A stretch of 64,000 nt of DNA from Sphagnum magellanicum (Eukaryota; Streptophyta; Sphagnopsida; Sphagnales; Sphagnaceae): positions 24,771,032-24,835,031 of the forward strand of contig CM038909.1 of the NCBI GenBank assembly GCA_021904315.1, written 5' to 3'. A model generated the notes under the pieces. That model was not told where the DNA came from. It did no database searches and saw only the letters and a list, made by a program, of their open reading frames with translations. Position numbers and translations under genes: made by a program. Positions 13,851 to 27,887 of the stretch are shown one piece after another. Numbering within the stretch: position 1 is the first letter of the stretch; every line of letters starts with the position of its first letter.

Positions 13851-16447
13851 TGGTGAAATAGGTATTTGTGGAGGAGGGAATGTTCTAGTTCAAAATCCTG
13901 TAAACATGACCCCATAATATAATATAATATATTATAATAGAAATGGGTCCTAGGGTAGAACAGCTGGTGAGCAAACACTTAAGCACTCAGGGCAGGCTGG
14001 ATCCAAGGGGAGGACTCCGTTGTTTTTGGTGTCCAAATAAAACTTGAATCCCTCCTATTGATGCATCTAGCGCATTAAAAATCGTCAAAAACAAACTAGA
14101 ATTGAGAAAATTACAGCCCCCAAAAGTAGAGGGGGTCAAGAATTTTAAAAATCAAACCACCCAACACTAGAAAGATGTTTCTCAAACACCTAAAATTTTT
14201 TTTGTATGTTGCTTTGTTTGTATGAGAGTTGAAAGATGATTTGTAGAACTGAATGTGGCACTCCTATAACACTTTAAATCATTTAAAATGAACAAGAAAT
14301 GTGAAAGTTAGAAGCCTTGAAAATACAAAGGGCCAAAAAAACAAAAAAAAATCACACATTTTGTAAGTTGGAAAGCTTATTTTTCTTCTTATTATTTTTT
14401 TCATTTTCCTTTTCCTTTTCACTTCAAAGATGATTTCTAGAGCTTCAGGCAACACTCCCCTGACATTTTAAATCACTTAAAATGAAGCACAAAAGAGGAA
14501 GATTTAAAGACATGTTCAGTGATAGAGTAGTGATCGGTGATGAGCAGTTCTACCATAGACGCTGGTGAAAATTTACTGGCAAGAAAATTACAACCAAGAA
14601 GGTTTGGTGTTAATTTCTTTAAAATCAAATTGGAATTTAATTCATTGAAATGTGAGTATCTAAAGAGCCAGTATCCAACAAATATCGAGGATATCATGCT
14701 TGACCTATTTAGCTCTAGATTTGAATGGCCACATTCAAGTTATCCAGAAAGTAAGGGAGGAGGAACTAGGGTTTAGTCCTTCATTTGGTTCTCATCAATG
14801 TTTTTTTTCTCAATTTTGTTATGGAACCGAGCCAACAAGCATCCCTAGGCAGTTTTTGACTTAAATAGAGACCTTATTTCAAGGAACTCTTAAAATTGTA
14901 ATCAATAGCCAAAAATGTGGCAATGCCCTCTCCAAAATAAAAAGAAAAAAAAATTCTATCATTTTTAGGTGGATTTTTTGGAAAAGAAAATTTACAACAC
15001 AAGAATATTTCATTTTCAGAAAACTATGGTGCCTTGGGGGGTCATTTTCGCCCAAAAAAATAATTTGACACTCATTCCCTTCTTTTTTAGTTATATTGCA
15101 AAGTTGGCAAAATTTATTAAAAATTCGGTATCAAATTTCATGTTGAACATGCCTTGACTACATACTTATTGCATATGATTTGAATAATTAAATACAACAA
15201 GGAAATCACATAGTATCCAGGATGCAAAATAATGAAAGGATTTTTTTAAAAAAAGGTTTGAACTAATTTTATTATCAAATTTATTGCAAAATCCAGTTTA
15301 GTTCCTCCTTGTATGCTTATGTGTAGTTTTGCCCTCAAATTTTGAATCTCTCGATTATGTTTTCATCCAAAGTGCCTATTCATACCCCGAGCTTCATTGA
15401 TGAAAACTAGTGTTGGTCTAGTTTGTATATAGAGCTTTGCACCTAATATCAACATGGGTAGCAAAGACTTTACCAGTTTGGTAGGAGATAATATTTGTCT
15501 TATACCAATTTTCTACCAATCTCCATATTAGGTATATATCAATATTGGTTGGTTTTCACTTTTCAAGAGAACCTTGGGTTGAAATAACCTTGGGTTGAAT
15601 TAACCATGGGTTTCAGCTCAAGGATTTTTTTAAAAAAAATTGATAGAACCTTTGATCTAGTTTTGGACCTAATTCTTCACAATTCAAGACCCCCTAGTTC
15701 TGAGTTTTTTTTAAAAATTCCTAGGTGGGTTCAGTTCCAAACTGGATCCAATTCTTCCTACCTACAAATTGCTCAAAAATGATTTTATTTTATTTTTTCC
15801 TTGTTACTAGCATTATACAACCAATAAGATGATACCACCTATATCAACTACACATCTGAACTCACATTTTTTTTAATTTAAAAAAAAATATTACGTACTT
15901 AAATCATGTTTGAAAAGTAAAAATTACATGTCTAAAGCCCAACCCACTCGACACCACCCCCAAATTATTATTCAAAAGAATGTCGTTATTTTTATTCAAA
16001 ACCTTGAATTTTTTTCTTCTTAAACTAGCAACATGTCTTACTCCAAATAGACAATTTTTTTTACAAAAAGAAATAAAAATGAAAATAATTTTTTAAAATA
16101 AAAACATTCCAAAACCAGAACCTGGATACATCGGGTTTTGGGGCCGGTTCCATTTCCAGGTCCAGTTCTAGCTAGAGTACAATTGTTGATTCCATTTTTT
16201 GATTTTTTGAAAAAAAATTTAAAATTTTGAACATGGGGTTCACATACTTGGTAACCAAAATGAGAACCTACCAAACATTGAGACCACAAGTGTTGGCATT
16301 TTCAGGTTATTTGTAAGGTAAGCTTCCAAAGGGTGCATTCACACTTGGTGGTGTTAAGGAACTCTAGTATTAAGTGCCCTAACACCAAGCTGGTCATTTA
16401 GAACATAAACCTATTTATCACAAAGATTTTATGTCTAATGTTGGTTT
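13851..16447. other. AT-rich intergenic DNA, no gene seen
   Basis: Contains a degenerate tandem duplication at 14233-14500 and repeated CTTGGGTTGAA text near 15570-15615. Short frames such as 14537-14776 have an equally long frame on the opposite strand and no recognisable motif. Confidence 0.5.
14233..14500. repeat. Degenerate tandem duplication, period about 190 bp
   Basis: AAAGATGATTTGTAGA at about 14233 recurs as AAAGATGATTTCTAGA at about 14426. Both are followed by ACACTTTAAATCATTTAAAATG-like text in the same order. Confidence 0.6.
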
Positions 16448-17730
16448 GTACAAATTATTGTTGAAAGGTGACAAATGCAAGTTGTCACATGAGCCTGAAC
16501 ATTACTTGTATCTCCATGTAAACCCTTGTTATAGTATTTTTTTTTTGTAATCTAGGTTTTTTATATTCTTGACCATCCCCTTTTTATAAACAAATACAAT
16601 TTTTTTTTGGATTCCAAAGTTGTTTTTTAAAAATCCCTTGTGTTGGTTTTACACATATGTAGTGTCCCACCACTACCAAGAAACATGGGTCTAATTCACT
16701 AACCCATTTGACTACAATGTTTTAAAAGAGAAATGGGTTTACTAACTACTATTTTAGCCAAGTGCAATTTCAGCATTCGTGAAATCATTGATGTTTAGTT
16801 CATTAAGATTCATTTTTTTGTTATTCAGATTATTTACAAATCAGTAAAAAAAGATATATAGTTATTGAATGTAAGCATTTATTAAACATTTGTATTTATT
16901 AGTTTATTAAGAGGTTTGGTATTCATACAACTTTAAAAACATGTTATAGTTTGTATTAAATTTATTTTCATGAATGAAAACACCTTTCCAAGAAATAGAT
17001 GAAATTTTTATTCAATTTTTTTTTTAAAATTATGCAATTTATAACACCAAAAACATTATATGTGTATAAATTCATAATTAAAATTTCTCCATATATAGTT
17101 AAAATTAAATGATAAAATCATTTACCCTTTATTCAAAATAAAATTTATTCTAGAGTTCATTTTTCTGTTATTCAAATTATTGTCAACATGTATTTTTAAA
17201 ATATTTTAATTTATCATTTTATATTTCATATTTCATATTATATTATATTATATTCTTTATCAAAACTTTTGGTCATACAATTAGTTTTTAAAAGTTATAA
17301 TTTGTATTAAATGTCATTTTATAAAATTACAAAACCCTTTAAAAAGATGAAAAATTATTATTCATAATAGAATGTAATAAAACTTATGATATTGAAAAAA
17401 TTATGTGTATATAAAATAACAATAATTTACATGATGTTTATAGTATCATATATCATTATCAAGTAGTTTCAAATCACATAATATTATGTGTTTTAATAAC
17501 TTAAATATTACACATTAGGGTAATTATAAAATAATTACATTAAAATTATAAAATAATTATAGAATTTATATTGATATAAATATCTTTAAAATGTGGAGGG
17601 ATATAATATTCATATTATATACATGATCATATACATTCAACTATTTTTTGAAACAAAAAATCAATATTTTTTAAAAATAGGCTTATTCACAATTTATGTT
17701 ATTTGAAAAAAAAAAACCCTTCAAACCATA

Positions 17731-18260
17731 TTGTTGAAATGGATTAAGTAAAAAAAATTCAACTGCATTTTCAATCAAATTACTTGATTTTTCTTTTCTT
17801 ATAAAACTTATATGTGTGAAAATCTTGAAATACATATAGAATGAATTTTTATTTTTTTCATTTGGAGAAAGTTTGACAAAGATAATAATGATTAAAGAAA
17901 ATAAATCTTCAAAACACCATTGTTGAAATGTTGGATGTTGCAAATTTCAATTGTATTTAGTCATATTAAATAGTCACTTTTTCCTTAAAATTTTTTAAAT
18001 GTGTACATCTTGGAATTTTTAATGTTTTTCATTTGGACAAAGTGTGAAAAAGATAATAATGTTTTAAAAAGAAACAATATTCAAAACATCATTGTTGAAA
18101 TGTATAAAATTGCATGACTCAAATGCATTTTCAATCAAATTAAATAGTTATTTTTCCTTTAAAATATGAATGATGTGTAAATCTTGGGAAAATCTTCTAA
18201 ATTGAAGGTTTTTTTTTCATTTGGACATAGTATGAGAAAAATAATAATAATTGAAGTTGA
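17731..18260. repeat. Internal threefold repeat of copy A, 170-190 bp units
   Basis: TTGTTGAAATG recurs at 17731, 17920 and 18092. In each case it is followed by TTTTCAATCAAATTA-like text, a GTGTxxAxxCTTGGAA segment, and TTTCATTTGGA ending in AAAGATAATAATG. The same triplet exists in B (about 30305-30840) and inverted in D (about 46100-46650), so it predates the dispersal of the family. Confidence 0.75.
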
Positions 18261-18429
18261 TTTTTTAGAAAACATTTGCAATAAACAACATAATGAATAT
18301 AAATTAATCACCACCCCACTTGTATCATGTCAAATGAGGTGATTGGATGGCAAAGGCATTACCTATCAGCTTTTAATTCAAGGTTCAAACATTGTTAAAA
18401 CTTTCATGTGGTCAATGGTGTATGTTGAT

Positions 18430-18460
18430 CATATAGTCAACATTGTATGTTGACTATATG
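18430..18460. repeat. Perfect 14-bp hairpin in copy A
   Basis: CATATAGTCAACAT (18430-18443) and its exact reverse complement (18447-18460) are separated by three bases. Copy B has the same hairpin at 31005-31035. The breakpoint that created inverted copy D falls a few bases from this position. Confidence 0.85.
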
Positions 18461-21400
18461 TGAATAAAATGATTTTTTAAATATAAAAAATAAAAATTCG
18501 AATTAATATTAAATTAATCATTAAATGATTTAAAATGTAATATAATTTAAATAATAAATATCATGTGGTGATTTCTATTTTGATTAATTCCAAGTGAATT
18601 CACATGTTCATACCAACCCATGGCCAATCGCCAAGAAATGTGGTGAATTCATTAGATTTTTAATCTAATGAACTATTGATGATATCATCTAAATGATTAA
18701 TGAAACTCCTAACAAACTAGGGATGCAACTTTATTAGTGCACATTGAAATAGAAAGTTGGATGTTAGCTTTCTTTTTTTTATTTTTCTACTTACTTTTCC
18801 AAGGTAATTTTAGGTTGTCTATTGTAATTGTTTTATTGCAAGAGGTGCCTAAAGCCCACAAGACCCATGACCAATTGCACCATCCAATTTTCAGTTTGTT
18901 TTGGGTTTTGTTGGATAAACCCCAACTTAGTTAGCAAATGAGTGGCTAGTGAAGTTTAAAGCTTTTGAGTAATCTTGGAGGAAAATATTGTTGCCCATGC
19001 CTACCTACCTATCTACTTGCTCATGAGGATTTACTTACTTAACTATAACCACTTATTTATTTACTTGCTCATAATTACCAACCTACCTTGCAATACCTTC
19101 GTTCATATACATATTGCATTTTTCTAGGTTTGTTTATATGCATTTCCAAGCTAGATTCTACCTTCTCCATCGCCTAACTTCACTTCCAAAGGAACACGTG
19201 CACCTTCATTGGATTTTCAGGTATGTATAACTTGAAGTTCATCATCATTTTTTTCTTGTGTTTTTTCAAGCCTTTGTGCAAAACTTTAGAACAACCTAAA
19301 GTTTCCTCTTTGGCTTGCCCTTGTGTAAGTCATATGAGTTTCAAGCAACATTTAAAGCTACCTAGTAGGCACCCCTCCATTGTAGGTTCCATTAAAGGTA
19401 AACTTACAGTGACCTTTTTGTGTTTTTAAAACTTGAAAGGTCATTGTTTTGTGTTTATTTTCTTTGTTGCAAGTGTGATGGCAACTCCTCAAAGCTTGTC
19501 ATCATCATTCTTTGTTTTTTTTAAAATAAATTTATGTTGCATGAGTGGCATCAAGTTTCAAGCTTGTTGTCATGTGTTTTGTTTTTGTTTTATGTTTTTT
19601 TGTGAGACAAGGCCAATGTAATGCTTTTAGGTGGTCAACATTATATTTAGTTTTTGTTTAGTTTTTGTTGTCTTGCAATGGTGACAATGACCTCCAAGGT
19701 CATTATTGTTGTAATTTTTTTTGTTTATTTGCTATAAGCGCCATGACAACACATTGTGAATTCAACATCATGGAGGTGTTTTATTTGGTTGTGTTATAAG
19801 GGTGACAATGAGTTTTAAGCTTGTTATCATTTAGTTTTTTTTTTAGTTTAGTTTTTCTTTTTTGCTTAGAAGCATGGTTGTAATTAGCTCTAAACTAATC
19901 ATTATATCATATTTTGTTTATAATGTGTTACAAATGTGACGGCAACTTTTAAGCTTGACATTGTTATTTTATTTTATTTTTGGTTGTTTTTTTGTTGTGA
20001 ACACAACATCAACAAGCTCTAAGCTCATCGTCATCAATACTCCCAAGTGAAAAGCATTTTGGGAGTTGTAGTTCTATAAGAGTCTTAAATTTTTAAAACA
20101 AAAGTTCAAATTACATATGATGTCCAAATTAGACATTCAATATGCCATTGGAAATGTTGTGAAATGTTTTTATCAAAAGTGGGTTCACATTTTTCATTTG
20201 GAGTTATGAAATAAAAGTTATGGTAAGAAAATAGTCATGAGTCAATTTGGCAATTTAACTCCCAACCACTAAAGGTGAAAAAAAGGGATTAAATCACCTT
20301 TTAATTGAGCTATCATATGAAATTGGAAAGTCTCTTCAAACGCTACAACTTTCCTTTGAGAGATTTTCAAATAAAGCTTGTATGTAAGGATCATGAACCC
20401 ATAAAGTTGTGAGATTAATAACTTGCCAAAATCAAGACTTTTATAGTTCGCCTTTGGGAGTTTAGGATTCTTGGAAATTTTTACCATTTTGATGCACCCC
20501 CTAATCCCATAATATATAGTATAGGAAAAAAATTGACAGTTATTCTCTAAGTCTACATTGTGGTGTGTTTTATGAAAATTGTGGTTCACCCAAGGTTCAT
20601 ACAATCACCATTTAAATTCCAACTTGGATTAATTACTTTTTTTTTTTCATTCTAAATTAAACATGGGAATTAACATTATTTTCACCCCACATGCTATAAC
20701 TTAAATAAATTCAATGGATTTGAAAATGGAAACATAAATAAATCTAGGCCCCAACTAGCAAATATGTTCCCTTGTGTGTATCACTAGTAAGCGTTAATAG
20801 GGTCCCAATTTTTTTAAGTGTACCAAAGTCTTGTCACAATGCTCAATCGTTTTTACCTAGTCATTTTTACCATGTAATGACACATTTATGGAAGATTATG
20901 GTGGAATTTAAAATTGTAGTGGTCTAAACTATGGTAGTTATGAAATATTTGACACTTTTTAATTCATTATTTTTTATGGGGATCAAAATGTAGGGTAAAA
21001 AAGGACTAAATTAAAGACTAAGTCCTTTTCATCTTGGGTGGCACACCTTAAAGGATTTTGACCGACCAATTATGAATTTTTTCATCCACCAATGGAGTCT
21101 ATTCCCACCCAACAATAATATCTTCCTTATTTTTAAATAGAAATTCAATATACCATTTATTAATGTGGCATATGTTTTGGGCGTAAGGAGGACATGCAAA
21201 AATTATAATTTTTTTATGGCTTTGAGCAATGACTATCAAGTTGAAACTTGTTTAAGGTGCCATGGATGTCAATAATTTAATATTCCAAATACATGAAAAA
21301 CAAGGATTATGATGTTAGACATTTTTTATAAAAAAATTAAAGTAGGCCAATTTGCTAACCTTGGGCTATGGAGGATGTTGATGTTCACCTCACTTTAGAC

Positions 21401-22300
21401 AAACAATTTTTTTAAAGTTTGATGTTATCCTTTTTGGGACTTGGAATGGGGTTCCATTATTTCCTACATAGGAGATTTTGAAAATTGATGTGTTGCATAA
21501 TAAGGAAAAGTGTATACCCATATTTATGTGTGTTGCATATTAGCCTTCTTCAATAGTGAAGATCATCTTGTCATGATTATAAGGGGTATACATGATTAAT
21601 AAATGTGTATTCAACTATAGTCAATCACTAGCTTGAATATAACATTGGATACGATTCCAATCATATTTTAATCAAATCGACTTCTATGCCTTGGATTTCT
21701 ATGAGTTGGGCAAAATGAACATGAATCTTTTCTAGAAATTTTCCATTATGGTGTAGTCATGATCCCCCACCAATTCAATTCTAAATTGACAAGAAATTCA
21801 ACTTGTTGAAGAGTCAAAATGGAATTGTTTGGTTTTTTAAACATTTAACTCAAACTAATTTTAAAACTCCAAAATTTTATCCTCCATTGAGCCTCTTTGT
21901 CTAGGTCCTTTTTGATTCCAATGAATTTTTTTCTTCCTTCACAAAACATTTAAAACTCCACCAACAAAGGGAAAAAGTTGGGTTGTTGAATTTTTAGGGT
22001 GGTAGTTGCTCACTTTTAACCATAAACCACATGGGCTAGAGTGAACCAACACCCATTAGCACACCATCCACTAAATGCCCATTTATGATTCAATTGAAAT
22101 GAATTTCAACAATTGAATCAACTTTTGATTTCACCTTGGTTACCCATTATCCCATTGCAATTCATCCATGCATTCAAAAATTGTTCATACATCCATTGAA
22201 TATCATTTGTGAATTTTCAATGGATGAATATTACATGAACTTTCCATTCACAAGTTTTTGTGGATGAAATTTCAAGGATGAATGATAAATTTCCATGAAT

Positions 22301-22685
22301 GATGAAATTCACTTGATGAAATAAATTTTAGATCCATGAAATGTCATTAAAAGTTTTATGTCATCAATGAAATATAATTCATTCACAATTTGATTTTATC
22401 CTTTATGATTCATCCAATTTTCATTGATGATGCAATGCACTTGATGAAATAAAATTCAGATCTGTCAAAGTCATTAAAAGTTTTATGTTAGTGATGAAAT
22501 ATAATTCATTCACAATTTGATTTCATCCATTAAGATTCATCCAAATTCCATGGATGATGAAATTCACTTGATAAATAAAGTTTAGACCCATGAAATGTCA
22601 TTAAAACTTTTATGTCATTGATGAAAAATAACCCATTCACAATTTGATTTCCTTCATTAATATTCATCCAAATTCCATGAATGAA
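22301..22685. repeat. 127-bp satellite-like repeat, three units (copy A)
   Basis: Units start at 22301, 22429 and 22556 with GATGAAATTCACTTGATGAA-like text, and each contains TTCATTCACAATTTGATTT. Related arrays end copies B (33601-34075) and C (about 53740-54198), where they abut the 3' ends of HNL1 and HNL3. Confidence 0.85.
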
Positions 22686-25600
22686 AGTTTGTGAACTATG
22701 ATTTGTGAATTTGTACTAGATCAATGATAAGACTTTAATGGATCAAATTCAAGATGAAATAAATATGAATATGAGATATTGTCCAAAAATTTATGTCATT
22801 CTTGAAAGTTCATGTGGGTTGTCATGTTAACATCACCACTTGGTTAGTCTTTTTAAACATGAGGCAAAGCTTACCTATATTGTAATTTTTTTTACAACCT
22901 TGTTCTTTGTTATTTTCAAAATGCAAGTAAATAAGTATTTGAAACAATGAGTCAGATGTTCATATAGAAAATGATTGTGGTAATATGAAGGCCATTGCCT
23001 AATGGTGACCAAACATGATTGCCATTGTTTGACGTGGATTGAAATCATCATCATTGTTCAATGCTAATGAAAAGTAACATCCACCATTAGGATAACAACC
23101 GAAAGTGATTTTCACCATTCAATGGCACCAAAAACAGTAGCCATTATTGAATGGTGATAAAAATTGTTGAAATTTTATCTCCAAAATCATGATGACCAAT
23201 TTTGGTAAGTTTTCATAAAAAGTGACATTAAAAACTTTCATGGGTGATTTGTGATAAATTTAATGAATGATGTTTCATGGATGGTACAAAATTTTGGATG
23301 AAATTTACATCATCATACATATAATCCTACACATGGGGAGGCCACTACTTCTATTTTATGGAACACTTAAGATTTTTATTTATTTTTGTATGCTATGAAA
23401 TAATGTTATATTTTAAGTATATTTTCATGAATAATTATAGGCACCCTATTTAAATTTAATTATATTATTTTCAATATTATTATTGCACCTCATATGTTTT
23501 GCACACATGTTTGAAATAAAATGGAAGCAATTTCCCCATGATCCTACCAATATGGATGTAGCGATTTAAACATAACACAATTCTTTTTATTAAAACTACC
23601 ATTACAATGCCAAGTGGGTGGAACATAATGGAAAATAGGTAGAATATATATGTAATCAAAACTAATTATTTATTTTGTTAAAAAAAAATGGTGTTGCTAC
23701 TGATCACAAAGGCCCCAAATGAATAACAAAATCAAAGTTTTTATTTGGCCTTAAAACCTTAAGTCTTGTGGTCAAAGTTATTTAGACAAGAGGTAATGCT
23801 TTGATTAAAAAAGAAAAAAATTACAATGGTTATAGTTGGAACACTTATCAAAAGGTAGGATGATTTTTTAAAAAAAATTTTTTTTTTGTCCTTTTTAAAA
23901 AGTTGTATTTGAAAATTTCTATTGGCAATGACATTGCCATCCATTAGTAGGCACACTGAATTTGGGTTATAGTTTTTCTTTTGATTTTTTAAAAAATGTT
24001 CTTGGCTATTTTAAAGGGCTCCATAATTTTCTAATTAAAAACTTACATATACTCGGGTTTCATGTTAAACTTAGCACAACTACTGATGATGATTTATTTT
24101 CCATTCGACACAATTCAATTCAATCAATTCTATTTGGAACTAGAATTAAATTGAATTGGGCAAATCATTTTAGTTGGAATTAAACTTGTTATAACAACTA
24201 TAGAATGAATAGAACATCTTTATGTGCACTTTTAAAACTTATTTTAATTATAAAATTACGATGAAGGTCATGATGTTGTGGGGTGATGATTATTGTATGG
24301 CCAAGTTAGGAACTAGTGAATGTAATTCACCACTTCCCACAAGCAATAGTCTAGGATCATATTATTTAATAATATTTTGGATATATACTAATCTTTCCAT
24401 GTGTCCAATAAATATAAATTTTGCACTACCTACATTTTTTTTATAAAAATGAAACAATTAAGGTTTAAATCTAGGAGCATGGTTCCATACACTTTGCAAA
24501 ACAAATTTGTTACACACATCAAGTGGGAGGCATTCTAAGAGGATCTTCAATGGTGCTCAATATATGACATTACAAAAATATTTCTCACGTTCAAGTTTAG
24601 TTCTTTACTTTTTTCCAACCACACCCATCAAATTAAAATTGGGACTACAAATGGTTGGAAGACACTAATAACAAAACATTTGGACCAATCATTATGATTG
24701 ACCAATCCAAAACATGGAGAATACTTACATTATATTTATTACATTACTTTGTCATGGGTATTTGAAATTTTTGTGCCTTTTACCAACTTCAACCAATTTT
24801 GCAAAAATCTTGCGCCAAAACCATTTTTTTAAGCAAAACCTATTAAGGCTTGATTTTTTTCATCCAATTTTAATTTGTAGGGTCACATACTAAACATTGG
24901 TGGACTTGTTCTAATATATGTTGCAATGAGGTCAAGATGCGACCTTCAAATTTGAATGGGTTTGAGAAAAAAACAAATGTACAACAAGATGCACCAAATG
25001 AAAAAATGGATGCTGAACAAGATATAACTCCTCCTTGGAAGCATAACCAACCCTCATGTGACATTGCTCCATCAATTGAAACATAGTCATTAATTTATGT
25101 CCCCACCCTTCAACAAGATATTAATGTTCCCCCACATGTCTCTTTTGTCAAATTTTAACCCTCTTTCATATTTAGAAAACCCAATTGATGATGCAAATAG
25201 TCCAATAAACAAAGACAACTTATTTTTATGTCATTTTGTATTTTGACCACATTATGGTTGTCCTTACAATTTGCATCACGCAATAGTCTTGTTGTTTTTG
25301 CATGTAAGCTAAATAATTTACCTCAAATTGGATGGTGCAATAATTCCCAATTTTTTTTTGTAAATACTTGAAATCATTCCATTTGGTCAAAATAGGTTAA
25401 CGAACCATGGGATCTATGATAATGATAGGAAAACCTAGTAGGAAATGGTGTAGAAGAAACTTCAAGGGATTGGATTTCATTTCTTCTCTAGAAATTTGCA
25501 TTGAAGGGACCCCTATGGTAGACATTCTAGTACTTGCAAAAATGATGAGATCGGTTTCGATGCTTCTATTTCTAACAATATGCCAACCTCCTCCAATCCT

Positions 25601-26100
25601 TAAAAATGTATTAAGAATACATGAAATACTCCTTGTTTCGTTATCAAGCAAGGCTTTCCTTATAAACATCCAAAACTTAATCCATTCACTAAATAACAAA
25701 TATTTTCAAGACTTTGTGCAAATTTTCAAACCCTATTGGAAACTTGTCATTTGAAATGTAACATGAATATTAGGTGCTCAAGAACATAAAATGACCTCCC
25801 GTGGATGCATTTCAACTACTAAATTTGATGTATTCCAATACTATCCCAAATTTTCATATCTTGTAATAGGGGGTAAGAATTTGATATCCGCATTGATTTT
25901 GAGTAGTTCTCTTGTATACGAGACCTCTTATGGCATTGCAATACCTCATCTTTTTTGTAACGCAACTCCCCTATTATACTTATTTTTCCCTGACACAATT
26001 TGTGTTTTTTTTTTCTATGATTACTTATTGATATTTAGATTTTGGATTATAGTATTGCTTCCTTATACTCCTCATTTTATGGTCCATAATTAGTTAATTA

Positions 26101-26350
26101 ACTGATGGAGTTCAAGTGAATAAAATTATAATTAATACAATGTAATTCCATTTTGGATTGCATTTGAATTTCAATTGAATTGAATGCAATTCCAATCAAT
26201 GGAGTTCCAATTTTAATTCAATGAATTTGCAATTGAATTTGCACCGACTTCAATTGAATTGAAATTAAATTCAATTGGACTCAACTTTGGACAATCAATT
26301 TAATTTGAATGTAAATCCAATTTGAATTCAATTGAATTGAATTGGAGTTC
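26101..26350. repeat. GAATTG/CAATTG-rich low-complexity tract
   Basis: Dense palindromic CAATTG and GAATT words (for example TTCAATTGAATTGAA) with no fixed period. A smaller patch of similar composition is at about 24110-24170. Confidence 0.65.
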
Positions 26351-26860
26351 CTTAACAATGGTTGTTGATTTTCATAATCCAACACAAGAGAAAAAAATCC
26401 AAAGAATGTTCAAAGGCAAATAGAAAAGGAGGCACCTTCCCTTTTTGTTCAACAATTCCTTATTGAAGTGCCTATTTACTTAAGAATTGGTTGACTATGT
26501 GAAATTGTCAAGTGGGCAACCACCAATGAACATTATACTTATTTTGATTATCATCATCAGTAGAATTATTTGCCAATATGATCGCAATGATTAAAAATAA
26601 GGCATATTTTAATTAAGAAGTCCATGTTAATGGTATGTAAATGGAAAACAATGGGGGGGACATATAGACACCTTACAATATTTTTAAAAAATTACTAACA
26701 ATGACATTGCCATCCGTTTGAAATTGGAACATATCTAGACCTCTTTTGTTGTTATCACCATTCATTGGTAGGCATTACATATCTCTACCTTATGTATATA
26801 TGTGTGATTGTACAGTCACATGGACTTAGGTAGGAAGTAAAAGGAAAAAGATACTATGTT

Positions 26861-26948
26861 TACTCCTTGAGAATGGGAGGGATCTTACACCTGAAGTAGG
26901 TATATTTGGTTCTTTTAGATGTAAGATCCTTCCCACTTTTAAGGAGTA
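26861..26948. repeat. Imperfect foldback, 31-base arms, 26-base loop
   Basis: The arm at 26861-26891 (TACTCCTTGAGAATGGGAGG...) pairs with the arm at 26918-26948 at 26 of 31 positions. All five mismatches are transitions, so some would form G-U pairs in RNA. Looser complementarity extends outwards on both sides. It could be a small foldback element or a hairpin-RNA precursor. A related single arm is present near 9060-9110. Confidence 0.7.
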
Positions 26949-27212
26949 TCTATAACCCTCCCTTCTCACTTTCCATGATCTAAATATGTTTAGGTTCATG
27001 ATAACTTTAACGTCACACTTTACGATAGATAAATCCCATAGGTGGAGAACATTCCAAAATATAGTTTAATCAACTATGACCTCATCCTAGGCCTTTATAT
27101 TGTGGGATTGATGATACTTTGTAGCTCTACCCTACACATAACCGATGTCTATAGCTTAAGGTTCCCCCCATTTAACATTTTTACGTAATATTATTTGGTT
27201 GGTTAAATTGTG

Positions 27213-27887
27213 AAGTTAATTTTGCATTTTCAACTAGTCCACCTTGTCAAATTACCAAATTGACATCCATTTCATAAGTTTGCTAAGTCCAATTTGCTTA
27301 TTGTCACTAGGTTCACCAAATTGTCAACCACACATATTGCCAAGTTGCCAACTCCATGTCACCAATGCTGTATTACCAAGTCGCCAAGTCTATTGAAACA
27401 CTGAAAATGCTTTGAAATGTTACAAGTTCCCCAATATTGCTTGAAATGTTTTTTTTTGGGGGGGCGAAATCTTGCCCCAAAAAGTAAAACAACCCAATTT
27501 TCACACATCGCCAGAAGGTTCAACATTTTGTTTGTTTCTATTAATTTTGTTTTATTTTGTTTCATTCGTGAAAGCTCATCCAAACTTCATTCATAAAATT
27601 CCATCTACCAAAATTCATAACAAGATTATTTGCTTTATATTAGTTATTTCTTGTTTTAGTTATGTTGGTTTAAAGGCTCCGTGGTTGTGTAATGCAATTG
27701 CATATCTAATGTCATTGCAATTTTGGGGTGAAGGTAAACTTCATGTGAAAAGGTAACATGTAATAGGTGACATGCTTTTGTTGTTCACAAATTTTGTGAC
27801 TAGATTATATTACAATGCTACATAATCCCATGTTCCCATATTACAAATCATGGATGATATTTGGATGAACTTTATGTATGGAATAAA
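27213..27887 (+). repeat. Short repeat E, copy E1
   Basis: Nearly identical to 42023-42682 (E2), starting AAGTTAATTTTGxATTTTCA and ending near TTTATGTATGGAATAA. It is rich in the word TTGCCAAGT and contains a run of T then G at about 27449-27463. E1 runs straight into copy B, whereas E2 ends in unique DNA. Confidence 0.85.

Larger units (their letters stand above)
16448..22690 (+). repeat. Large repeat family, copy A
   Basis: This roughly 6.2-kb block recurs, with scattered differences, in B (29047-34075, same orientation), C (50940-54198, same orientation, 5' part missing) and D (45943-47760, inverted, first third only). No reverse transcriptase, integrase or transposase was seen, nor matched terminal repeats, so the family cannot be assigned to a transposon class. 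Inside it are a threefold 170-190 bp repeat, hairpins, a CTAC tract and, at the end, a 127-bp satellite. A keeps 21050-22200, which B has lost. No NLR gene follows A, unlike B and C. Confidence 0.85.
22691..27212. other. AT-rich intergenic DNA, no convincing gene
   Basis: Unique sequence relative to the rest of the window. Opposing frames of about 100 codons overlap at 25397-25754. Neither shows a domain and both are low complexity. A GAATTG/CAATTG-rich stretch lies at 26101-26350 and a foldback at 26861-26948. Confidence 0.5.

Noticed and set aside
20269..20604. 111-codon minus-strand frame in copy A
   Set aside because: The matching stretch in copies B and C carries a one-base length change (GAACATGTGATATG versus GAGCTATCATATG) that shifts the frame, so it is not conserved as protein.
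22301..22685. Regularly spaced repeats considered as a CRISPR-like array
   Set aside because: The units are 127 bp and tandem with no spacers, in plant DNA. It is satellite-like.
16448..22690. Large repeat considered as an LTR retrotransposon or Helitron
   Set aside because: No terminal repeats, target duplication, polymerase, integrase or helicase frame was found. The copies begin at different points, so no common element end exists.
25397..25754. Overlapping frames of 100-115 codons on both strands
   Set aside because: Neither has a motif, codon bias or second copy to test it. Opposing open frames in AT-rich DNA arise readily by chance.
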